A stretch of 64,000 nt of DNA, from contig NW_020167546.1 in the NCBI RefSeq assembly GCF_001641265.1, positions 310,001-374,000 of the forward strand. The letters are read 5' to 3'. Source of the stretch: Pseudogymnoascus destructans (lineage: Eukaryota > Ascomycota > Leotiomycetes > Thelebolales > Thelebolaceae). The position numbers and the translations under genes were made by a program. This document shows, piece by piece, positions 1 through 9,790 of this stretch. Positions within the stretch are counted from its first letter, which is position 1. Every line of letters begins with the position of its first letter. The notes below the pieces were generated by a model. The model was not told where the DNA came from. It ran no database searches and was given only the letters and a program-made list of their open reading frames with translations.

Positions 1-359
1 GGGTCCTCGGTGTGCATTCGTGATGTGCTTGGGATCGATGGAGAACGAAAGTCTTGAAGAGGCGGCAATTGAACTGTCTCAGGGGTGTTTCGTGTGCGAG
101 GTCTTCGTTGCTCTGCAGCTTCGACTGTGGGTATGGGGGTGTCCACCGGCGGTGTGGACGGGATTCTGGTCTGGGCTGCCGTCAGGGTAACTAGTAGATC
201 CTGGACCTCCTGTATCTGTGCTTCGAGGTGGGCCATTCGACTCGGGATGTCTTCGGATGGCACAGTGGTCGTAGCTGCAGCGGTGGTTTGTCTGGTAGTC
301 ATTCTGGTCAGTTGACCGTCGTTGTCTTGGGGTGTGTTTGATGTCAGCTTTTTCAACAT
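1..359 (-). CDS. Gag N-terminus of an LTR retrotransposon (runs off the window)
   Basis: Reading frame on the minus strand from ATG at 359-357 with no stop to the window edge (about 119 codons seen). The product starts MLKKLTSNTPQ and has a polar N-terminus, a short heptad-like helix (MAHLEAQIQEVQDLL) and then a proline-rich linker, the usual look of a fungal Ty3/gypsy Gag start. It follows the LTR at 722-1891 in the same (minus) direction after a leader of about 360 nt, which supports the assignment. The frame also stays open upstream of this ATG to beyond position 530 without another ATG, so the true start is not certain. No capsid or zinc-knuckle region is inside the window, so family placement rests on position and composition. 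Confidence 0.6.
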   Translation of the reverse strand, partial: MLKKLTSNTPQDNDGQLTRMTTRQTTAAATTTVPSEDIPSRMAHLEAQIQEVQDLLVTLTAAQTRIPSTPPVDTPIPTVEAAEQRRPRTRNTPETVQLPPLQDFRSPSIPSTSRMHTED

Positions 360-721
360 ATTGCCTCGGGTGTGTATCGGTATTGATACGAAAGAGCTTG
401 ACTTCCGGTAGCTCGTAGCTATCAATGCTCTTGTCCACAATTTCCTCTGTGCTAGGAGGGGGTTCTTAAGGATCTTGTATCCTATTTGGTGCCAACGCGT
501 CGGCAACTTTACCAGCTTGTTCTGAAGAATCAAACCCTGATCCACTGGCTGTCCGTGAGATCTCTGGAAACATGGCTATTTGAAGTCGTCAGGTCTCTTC
601 TCTGAAACGTCACTGAGTCGCGGTCGATGTTGTAATGGTAGTTCTCCTGAGTCGTTCCAGTCCGGTGTGGGATATTATTGAAGTACGGCCGTCCCCAGCA
701 GGCGTGATCTTTTTTGTATAA

Positions 722-1891
722 TGTAAGGACACAGGGCACTCAGCTCACAGTAATAGCATATGAGAGTGCAACTCAGAGGCTAAACGGATGCTATCCTATA
801 GGTCTACTAGGAAGGATACGAAAAAGATGAAGAGAGGAACCCTGTTGGGTCAATCTCCTTAAGTACCCGAAACGGGTCCGACTCGGCTAACCTGCCTTAA
901 CTCTTATCATGTGACTGTAACCTGTCCGACTCAGATCCTTTCCGTCACTGAGGGACATGCTGTTACGGCTACGGTAATGTGACGTCATGGTTACAGGACC
1001 AGGGCCTAGTAACGTGACGTGTGAGTCACAGGGGGCAAGCGGGGTAGGCTGCCATATGACAGGGCTAATGGATAGTTGCAGAAACTAGTGGATATTGGAT
1101 AGTTGAGTGTAAGGACAGTTCGAACTGAGGCTGACCTTCAAGTCTGCAGAAGTATCCGAAGTATAATGTGAAGACTTCGATACTCGAAGCAGTAGGACAA
1201 GGTATAGTAATTCAGGCTCCAAAGCATATACTTTATACCACGGGGTCAAGTGGTGAGACTAACAGGTTGGCCAAGTGGTTCTACTCGAAGTAAGGGAATG
1301 CAGAGTAAGTCGAAGCAGGAGGAATTGCAAGAAGGCCAAGTAGTATATAATTTGCTAGCTAAAGATCAATAAGAGACATGAGCAATAAGTGCTTATATAA
1401 CAGTAAAAATCCCTAGTGCCAAATAAGTGAGCCCTAGTGCAGCAAGCCAATAACAAGAGAGCCTAAGCCAGTAGTCAACATTTGGGCTGATCTAGGTCAG
1501 CAAGTAAAGCGAAGTGAGTGAAGTGAGCAAAGCAGGTGAAGTGAATGACATAGTGAAATAAGTACTAGAGACTAAAGCGAATCGAAGGGTCGTGACACAA
1601 ATATCGAAGGAGTGTCATGACATTTAGCTATCCACAAACATCCTGAATATCTAGCTATCCGCCAACTATCCAGATTACCCATGAGGCACGACGCCACTAT
1701 ATAAGTAGATAGTATTTCCTTAGATAGGAGCTTCGTGCTCAACTCAATATTGTATTCTTTACAATACTGTAACGTGTTACTTGGAAAGCCTTTGTGTCTA
1801 ATCCCCTGCCTCCTCTGTCAAGTCAACCTTACGCAAGAAACCTCTGTGTCTTCTATCGTTTAGAAGTCAGCGTTACACAGGCATCCTTACA
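722..1891 (-). repeat. LTR (1,170 bp) of the TGTAAGG family, 5' LTR of the left-edge element
   Basis: Ends are an inverted pair, TGTAAGGA at 722 and TCCTTACA ending at 1891. On the minus strand it begins TGTAAGGATGCC, the same as the LTR at 63660, where a purine tract precedes it, so minus is taken as the transcribed direction. Bases 722-960 closely match the solo LTR at 28355-28603 and the distal part of the LTR at the right edge. The flanks (TATAA before 722, TTAGG after 1891) do not match, as expected if 722 adjoins the element interior. The middle 920 bp or so is absent from the solo copy. Confidence 0.75.
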
Positions 1892-2930
1892 TTAGGATTG
1901 CTAGGCGATTAGGTAATTACACTAAGTAAGAATAGGTAGAGTTTAAATTGAATTAGTTAAGACTGGATTTAACACTTTGATTAACATACAAACAGTCGTA
2001 TAATTAGAACCTATTACCTTATTATTCTTAATAGGCATAAGAGCTACCTCTTAGCTTAATTTCAACACTACTATATAGAACAGAAGATAATCACTCTCTA
2101 TATTCCACTACACTCGTCACACATACTTCAGCCACTTGATGTTAGCTGCTTTACTCCATTAAAGCTTTTATATAGATGTTAGATTAAAACCTTTGTATAG
2201 AACAGGCTAAATCATATCATAAAACTTAAGTTTCTCTCTACATTTAAAGAAGCATTTAAAGCTGCATTTATAGAGCAGAACTTCAAGAGTAGGTTCTAAG
2301 TAACAGGATTAGTTCTACACAAGCTACAGAATCACCTTTCTTACTTAAATCTACACTTAAGGACTCTAACTCCTCCTATGGTTAAGAGTAACAATTAGAC
2401 TTCAAAGACTCCTTAAACTATAAGGGAGCTTAACTTTTAAACAGAGCACATTAAGAACTACATCGTATGATATTAGAACAGCTCTCCTAGCTTAATTAAT
2501 GATGCTGTTATCTGCGTTGTTAAAGGAGTAGAAATGATGATGCATTCTTCTACTCCTTTAACAACGCAGATAACAGCAAATGAACAGAAAAGGAGGGAAA
2601 GGAAGCGTAAGAGGCGTATAATGTAAGGGGGTAGTCTCTCTATACAAGAGGGAGAGGATATCCTTTAGAGTGCCGAGGTTGATGCTCAAGTCCGAACAGA
2701 GGTGGCAAGTAATAGTAGTCGGCAGGTGGGCTCTAAGGGCAACAGCGGCGCTATGGGTTATGTAGTGTTACAGGCCATAATGCCCGTACGTGCGAGAGGC
2801 GCCAGGAATCAATTGCAATTGAATAAGGGTCATTATATAGGGTGGTGGTGTAGTAGCAGTAGTAATAGTCGGATTTTGGTCTTTTGGTGCGTCACTCGCT
2901 TGTGTGCGTCACTCGCATGTGAAATACGTT
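1892..2930. other. AT-rich non-coding stretch with no gene seen
   Basis: Strongly AT-rich up to about 2580, rich in TA steps, with stops in all frames and no protein similarity that I can recognise. The composition is what RIP-mutated or long-decayed transposon DNA looks like, but no family could be identified. A perfect 31-bp inverted repeat lies at 2503-2578. From about 2580 to 2930 the sequence becomes more GC-rich but still shows no convincing gene. Confidence 0.5.
2503..2578. repeat. Perfect 31-bp inverted repeat (hairpin)
   Basis: Arms 2503-2533 and 2548-2578 are exact reverse complements (TGCTGTTATCTGCGTTGTTA... and its complement), separated by a 14-nt spacer containing ATGATGATG. 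In AT-rich decayed DNA such a perfect long stem is unexpected. Confidence 0.9.
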
Positions 2931-3031
2931 AACAGATTTTACATCCCCAAGAGTTGAAATATGGGGATCCATCTATGATGAATGTCCCTTGTCCCCAGGT
3001 CCGCTCCCAAGAACGCCAATAAACCCACCCA

Positions 3032-4803
3032 CTAAGCCTTACCAGCCGCATCATCCCCAAACTCCGTCACGATCCAAAGACAGAACTTCTCCCACTCAAG
3101 CGCCCATTCCCGCATTCTCTCCCCTCTAACACCCTGGCCCAGAGTGCCCTGCTTGATGCCCTCAAGCCACTCGGCGTTGGTCTGATCCTCGAATGCTGCA
3201 TATCTGACGCTGTTCTCTGCCAACGAGCCCAGGCCCGCTAGACCAAGGTTATCCCAGCCCTGAAGAGCCTGCCAGAAGTCGTGTGTAGAACCAGCAGTAT
3301 CTTGACCAAGGATCGCAGGGTCGTCATTGCAGAGCGAGCAAGACACGCCACGAGAAAGTAGTGCAGGGAGCGGGTGAGATATAATCGAAGTGCAAAGTCG
3401 TAATACCTCGTTGCTAATAGGGCAACTTTCGATGAGAATCTTCTTCTCTTTCACCATGTCGATAAGTAGCGGATGCTTGTAGAGTGAGAATCCGTGCCCA
3501 ATTCTGCGAGTTCCAAGAAGAATAGCATCAAAGATGTTTTGATCCGTATCGTTGCCGTCACCCAATGTCTCTCCTGCGTGGAAGAAGAAGGGGATGTTGA
3601 CTCCTTCATCGGCACACTGCTTGCGGAACCAGAAGAGCTCTGGCAAGATCTCCTTCAGCGGCCTTCCCATGTCCTCTTGGCCGACGAGATCATAGCCACA
3701 GATGAGATGTGGATATGCCAGCTTGACCTCGATGCAGTTATCCATATCCTCAATAACCCATCTAAGATCCAACCTTCTGAGACCTGTCCAGATCATCCTC
3801 AAGCCCCAAAACCCCTTTCCTTCTTCTGATGCCTTGAATTTCTCTACTTCCTCGCCGAGGACTTTAAACATTCCGACGTACCCCTTTTCTGGAGTCACCT
3901 TCCCCTCCTTGTGGAACTGGAATGCGAAAGCAAGCCGTAAGTCAACCCACTTGACTCCATCTGCATTTAGTAGATGCATCATCCTCTGCAAGAATGCCCT
4001 GAAAATCGGCTCGTAAGACGTAAGCCCAGCAAGCATGCCGAAAATCGACTGGAACCTCCGCCACACATGGTCTACACCGTGATGGTGTTGCAGGCTCTCC
4101 TCTCTCGATATCGTGAACCTGCTCTTCAGGTACTTTATAAATCCCTCACTGCCACCCGGATGTAGCTCCGCCGCCTTCGTCACCAGCACCGGATCATTAC
4201 TCTTATAATCCGCCTTCCAAATATCCGTCTCCTTCGGCGGCGCACTCTTAAAGCAGAACCTCAGCATCCAATTCTCCGCCTTCTCCGGCGTCGACAAATC
4301 TGTCTCGCAAAAAATACACATTCCCGGCGTCCGCATTAACTCGTCAATCAGAAAGTCGAAATCGACCATAGCGTCCATATGCGCGTGCAGCAGCGCACCC
4401 TTAGGCATCTGCCGGATTACCTTCCACAGTCGCGTCCTCTCCATTGTCTCCTTCGCGAGGCCAAACATCATACCGGGGTATGCGGCCGTCTCGCTCTCGC
4501 ATGCCACGGCAGCATCGAGCTGCGGTGTCCAGATCGTGTCGCGCTCCTCGTCACGGATGCGGGAGACGATTGCGCAGGCGTCGCGGGCGATGGGAGAGAG
4601 GGATTGGCGGAATGCATAGTCTGGCGCGTTTGTCAGAAGCTGGCGCCTTCAAAGGGGACGTGTAAAGGGGCATTACCGCTGCGTTGCTTCTTCTCCTGGG
4701 CGATTAATGCGTCTCTCCCGCTGAGGTATTTCTGGATGAATGGTTCATCCACGGATGGCACCGTCTGGACAACCTCCTCCCACTCATCGTCTGGCATAGG
4801 CAT
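3032..4803 (-). CDS. Adenosine deaminase-related protein (ADGF/CECR1 family)
   Basis: Two exons, 4803-4677 and 4620-3032, joined across a 56-nt GT-AG intron, give 571 residues. The family hydrolyses adenosine (or related purine nucleosides) to inosine. Zinc/catalytic motifs of the adenosine deaminase fold are present: HAH in LLHAHMDA near residues 121-123, HAGE about residue 390, a SCPISN block and a NDDP block near the C-terminus. No clear signal peptide is seen, unlike animal secreted ADGFs, so a cytosolic enzyme is likely. The start was placed at the first ATG of exon 1 (MPMPDDEWEE). A plausible reading also continues upstream through a splice acceptor at 4826, but no ATG was found for it. 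Substrate within the family is not determined by the sequence. Confidence 0.85.
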
Positions 4804-5789
4804 CTTGGTCGCTGGTATGGCCTCTGAAATAAAGAAGAAAATTTATTGAACCCTTTTAGGAGTGGGGTGTTTATTGTGCATAAGTGAAACTACCTGCACT
4901 GTATAACCATGTATGTCAGGCAGTTTGGCGGGGTAAGATCAACGACCGTTTTCAGTTCGTCATCGTTTGCAACCTCCTGCCACTTTGAGAGGACAAGGTT
5001 TTAAACTCCACTTTAAGCAACTCAACTCCTGAGTCAAATAGTTTTACTATTCAACTGCCGACTACTTGCTTTTCGTAATGTGCATATCTCCTCAAAATAA
5101 TACCAACAGGCCACATTCTTAGTCACGTGTTGTGACGGGGTACAGCCTTGCAATATGACGTCACAAGACGCATAGAATATTATCAGAAAATGTGAGAACT
5201 TAGAACTTATATGTCTGCAATAGCGTCTTTGATGAAATTAGAACCTTATATATATCATTTCAACGTGCATTAAAGTATACTACCTACGTCTAGTCACTGC
5301 CCTTGGTGCAAATGATAAATCCGAGTGGCAGTAGCATGCCATTCATCAAACCATGATTCAAGCTTTGCATAACCCAGCTTCAAGTCGTTAATTCCGCGCG
5401 GCCTACTCGATATAAATATTTTAACAACTTTGCTCAGAATATACCATAAACAGCTTCAACTGGACTTTATTGACAGGAGTGGATTTAGGTCCAGAGGGGC
5501 CGACTGATTACATAACCTTGCAAAAAGCAACGCTTACGTAATACTCGTTATCTTGAAGCCATCAATCCAGGCAGGCGCAAGAACCGACAACCCATCGCTC
5601 CTTCCCCATCCTCACCAACCTAGACGGCAGTTGTACTTGGTCGCAAAGCCTAATATTCTCTTGGTTTTATTTATACCATCGAGTCCGCAAACTTCCATAC
5701 GGATCGCACGTGCCTACAGTACCAAGTATCCTCCTATAAAGTGGAGGCGAATTTGAAAAGGCAACGACGCCCCGGCGCAGACTCTCAAG
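4804..5789. other. Divergent intergenic region
   Basis: Separates the minus-strand adenosine deaminase gene from plus-strand YJU2 and presumably holds both promoters. AT-rich in its centre, with no open frame of note and no repeat recognised. Confidence 0.5.
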
Positions 5790-6560
5790 ATGTCTGAGCG
5801 CAAAGTTCTCCAGAAATACTACCCCCCGGATTTCGATCCTAGCAAGATCACAAGGTCGAGAGGCCCAAAGGCACCAGGTCCCAAAGTCCAAACCGTCCGC
5901 CTGATGGCTCCCTTCTCGATGAAGTGCATTGCATGCGGCGAATATATCTACAAAGGCCGCAAGTTCAACGCACGCAAGGAGACGACAGACGAGAAATACC
6001 TTTCTATAACTATCTTCCGGTTCTACATCAGATGCACGCGGTGCTCTGCCGAAATCACTTTCAAGACCGATCCCAAATCACTCGACTACACATGCGAGCG
6101 CGGCGCGAAGCGGAATTTCGAGCCATGGCGCCAGGGCAGTCTGAAGGAGGAGACAGAGGAGGAGCGCCTGGCTCGCCTCGAGGCGGAGGAGGCGGAGAAG
6201 GATACAATGGAGGAGCTGGAGGCGAAGACACTGGATGCTAAGACGGAGATGGCTGTGGCTGATGCGCTCGATGAGATTAGGACACGGAATGCACGATTTG
6301 AGCGCGTAGGCGGTGGCGAGGCGAGTAGTGTGGCTGCGAAGCCTGAAGTTGATGAGAGCGTTGCTGCCCAGGAACTTGCGGATGAGGAGGCGGCGAAGCG
6401 CGCGTTCCAGGCTAGGGCTGAGGAAGCGGCTGGAAGAATAGTTGAGGAGGATACGGCTGTCCCGGAAAAGACGGCGGTGCCGACGTTCACGCGGACTGTG
6501 AAGAAGAAAAAAGATCACGGTGCTTTATTGGGCATCAAGAGGAAGCCGAAGTTGGTATGA
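5790..6560 (+). CDS. YJU2: Splicing factor YJU2 (CWC16/CCDC94 family)
   Basis: Single-exon gene of 256 residues. The N-terminus MSERKVLQKYYPPDFDPSKI is highly characteristic of YJU2/Cwf16/CCDC94, a Prp19-associated factor that acts at the first catalytic step of pre-mRNA splicing in the nucleus. A zinc-binding pair of CxxC motifs is seen at C46/C49 (CIAC) and C82/C85 (CTRC), with the conserved stretch TDPKSLDYTCERGA after it. The second half is a charged, E/A-rich helix (about residues 115-230), as in other family members, and the end is basic (KKKKDHGALLGIKRKPK), likely a nuclear localisation signal. The length is normal for fungi. ATG at 5790 is the only sensible start. Confidence 0.95.
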   Translation: MSERKVLQKYYPPDFDPSKITRSRGPKAPGPKVQTVRLMAPFSMKCIACGEYIYKGRKFNARKETTDEKYLSITIFRFYIRCTRCSAEITFKTDPKSLDYTCERGAKRNFEPWRQGSLKEETEEERLARLEAEEAEKDTMEELEAKTLDAKTEMAVADALDEIRTRNARFERVGGGEASSVAAKPEVDESVAAQELADEEAAKRAFQARAEEAAGRIVEEDTAVPEKTAVPTFTRTVKKKKDHGALLGIKRKPKLV

Positions 6561-7431
6561 GGAACTAGTGGATGTCCAAGAAGTTGGACAAGACCTCACA
6601 TAGATACCGTTATACGCAGCTGTTGAGGTTCTATGCCATTATGAACAACCGCGTTGCCATGATGGCTGGCTAGCCTCGTATGTGTCCCGCACACGTGGGC
6701 AGAAGCGTCCACGAGAATAACCTCGTCACACATGAGCCATAGGATCGGATTCAACAGCATATGGTAGCAGGGACAGTTGAAGAGAAGCCCTTCTACTCTC
6801 TCCCACACTCCCAAGGCAGTCCAAGGAGCACTGTTCGGATTAGATCAGGAAGAATCCAGTGATGAGAATGTAGATAGTCTACTCTTCCATTCCACCCCAT
6901 TTAGAGATGGAACATAGATACCCAAATCAAATGTATATATAATAACAGCCTTAAATAGAGCTGGAATCCTAAGCCTTAACTATATCTTGGTGAACTGAAG
7001 CGCAGATGTTAGAATATAAATGCAACGATCTACCACGTATAATCACGCCAGGAACCGTCATGACGTACAGATAGCGTGAAACAGCGCACGGACCATGAGT
7101 CGACATCGCAACGTTATGGGATCGGTAAGGCTGAAGGCCGAACCGCCACCGTCATCAGCCATCGCTCTTTCCTCGCGTGGTCTTCCCTTCTTAACTTCCT
7201 TTATACACTACCTCTACCAGGCGCTCCTTCCGATTCTGCTCAGCACAAGGTCGCAACTTCCTCTCTTATCACGGTGGAAAAGGGAAGTCGCGTCCTGCCT
7301 GGATAATAGAAATACTCAGGTATGTCTGTTCCTGTCTATATGGTCTGCTTCCTGGTTATCCCCTGCGTTGATTTCAAACCTTTTCGTTGCCGCTCCTCCA
7401 CGTCGTTGAAGAAGAGACATCGCATGCTAAC
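6561..7431. other. Intergenic region
   Basis: Lies between two genes on the same strand (YJU2 and SGF29). No frame with coding character, no repeats and no RNA gene recognised. The last 100 bp or so would hold the SGF29 promoter and leader. Confidence 0.45.
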
Positions 7432-8635
7432 ATGCAGCCCTTAAAGGAACTCGCCCTCGACGGGCCATCAAAGTACTGGAGCGAGACGCCGACCTCGCGT
7501 CGCCGCAAAGCCACACTCACCGGAGGATCACCCGGCTTGGGCGAAGAATCGAACAACGGGAAAAAGCCAGCCATGGCTAGTCAGCGGAAGAGGGTGGAGC
7601 GCGGACGAGTTGGCGGGAATGGCCATGATGGTAATGCCGAACTGTCCATCTGGGAGGGCTGCCAAGACACCATCAAGTCGATGCTCACACTCGTCACGCG
7701 CATGGAAGAGTGCAAGAAAGAGATCCTACTCATGGAAGAAGGAATGAAGGAGCGCGATACCCTCGGCAGTGAGTCCCCCTCCCCCCCCCCAACTGCCAAA
7801 CCCCGCACACCACACTCACACCCCCCCCCCAGACCCCCCCTCCGTCCTAGAAATCGACGCTCTCTCCTCCCTCCAACGCGAACAAGTCAAACTCTCAGAA
7901 CAAATCCTCTCCGCCGGCAAAACAGGCGACACACCCCTCATCGAGCGCCTCAAAGTCCTCCGCGGCCTGCAATCCCACAACGAAGGCGCCTCCGCCGAGC
8001 CCAGCCGTCGCGGCGGACCCTCTCGCGATAAATCCTCCATGGACCTCGATGTCGCTTCCGAGTCCCCCGCGCCCTCCCCCATGGTGGTCGACAAGCCGAG
8101 CCGGAAAAACCGCGACTTGGGCGCTACTAGCCGCAGCAGCCAGCCCCCGAAGGAGAGCACCACCAGCAAGGACGCCCCTGCGCCCACCCCGAGCTACGAG
8201 ATCGACGCCAAGGGTAAGGTGACGTTCAATCTGCGCGCCGAGGTGGCCTTTCGCCCGAGACCTCAGGACCCCAACGTCGAGACGGAGTGGATCCAGGGCG
8301 TCGTCGTGCGCATCATCGGCGAAGGCAAGAGCCGCCGCTACGACGTGCAGGACCCGGAGCCGGACGAGGTCACGAACCGCCCCGGCGCGATCCACAAGTC
8401 CTCGGCCGCGCGCATGGTGCCCATCCCCGAGTTGGGACAGTCGCTACCGGATTATCCGCAGGGCAAGGCCGTGCTGGCGCGCTACCCGGACACGACCACG
8501 TTCTACAAGGCCGAGGTCGTGGCGATGAATGGGAAGTTTGTTAAGCTGAGGTTTGAGGGCGAGGAGGATGAGCAGGTTACTATGGAGGTTGATCGCCGCT
8601 TCGTACTTGATCATCGCGGAGATAATAAGGGATGA
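7432..8635 (+). CDS. SGF29: SAGA-associated factor 29 (tandem tudor SGF29)
   Basis: Exons 7432-7768 and 7833-8635 (intron 64 nt, C-rich, GTGAGT...CAG) give 379 residues. SGF29 is the H3K4me2/3-reading subunit of the SAGA acetyltransferase complex in the nucleus. The C-terminal 150 residues hold the tandem tudor (SGF29_C) domain, with the blocks VAFRPRP, WIQGVVVRII, RRYDVQDPEPDE, VLARYPDTTTFYKAEVV and VDRRFVLDHR typical of the family. The N-terminal part has two short coiled-coil segments, and a serine/proline-rich linker follows. A shorter product starting at the in-frame ATG 7573 (MASQRKRVER) is possible and resembles usual family starts, so the start is uncertain. It converges with NUP2. 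Confidence 0.9.
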
Positions 8636-9790
8636 TTAAAATGCCTTTCGTATTGTTTTATTCGTGCGGCTTTCTGGGTATAGGCGAGTTGTTTGACGAG
8701 GAGTCTGGCTTTTCATTGGGAATACCCCCGGGCCGCCGGTTGAGGCGTTGTGGGATTTGGGGTTGGAGTCTTGTTTTCGTATGGGGTTCTGGTATCAATT
8801 ATCATGGATGGGGTATACGAAAATTGGGCATGATGGGATGGCGGTATGGTAGCTTTAATATATATGTTCACATGATGCTGTTCTCTCGTCGCCCATGTTC
8901 ATGTCAATTGACTTCCTCTCATCGTAGACTACATCTGCAGCCAAGTAAAGCTGACACATCACATCACATATTTCACAAGCAGGCAATGCACACAAAACGA
9001 TCTCTGAATCCTTCTACGTATATACCCCCATACGGAGGTAAAAACTAAAGCATTCCATCCCATCCCCTCCTTCCCGACTGCCTCTCGAACTGAACTGAAC
9101 TGAACTGAACGACACTATACTATAATACACACCACACCCATCCTCAGCCTCAAAAGCTCAAAAACAAAAAACCCAAGCCCAGATCTATGCAAAAACGCCC
9201 CGCCCGCTCCCAAGTTATGTGCGTTCTGAATTCGACACAGAAAAACCACTGTAAAAAACCATTCTTTTCCACTGTTCAAATGTACCGTTTATCTTCATTC
9301 CCGGGATGTACCCTTTATATCGTCCCCCGTTGCATTTGCAGATGTACCCCGTATCATCTGCCTCCATCTCGCGATATCCCTTCAACTCAACATATTAAAC
9401 ACCGGCCTCTTTCATATTCCAACAAATCAACACCCCCCACGAGAGATAAGTTCGCAGAATCCACTCCGCTATCACCCCCCCCCACCGCGCCCCGCCAGAG
9501 GCACTTCATCACCATAGACTCCCCAAGACCCTGTTCGAAGACAGGCGGGTAGATACGGTCTAGGTGGAGTGACGAGGACGCGATGGGGTGTCAAGTCAAA
9601 GCAAACTGCTTCTCCACAAAAACCCCTGCGGTCTCTCTCTCATCTATCCTCTCCATTCTTACAAATTCATTCTTCTCCTCATCGAGACACAAAGACAAGG
9701 CAAGTCAACTTAAACCAGGCTTACCCAGTCCAGCAAAGAAAGACCGACGCGACAAAGATTTCTTTTCTTCCGCCATCAAGCACGGTCCAT
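8636..9790. other. Convergent intergenic region
   Basis: Between the 3' ends of SGF29 and NUP2. Contains a short CTGAA pentamer run near 9088-9111 and many A/T-rich 3'-end signals. No gene seen. Confidence 0.5.

Noticed and set aside
530..739. Minus-strand frame across the LTR boundary near 722
   Set aside because: It crosses from the LTR into the leader of the element and does not match the gag frame that starts at 359.
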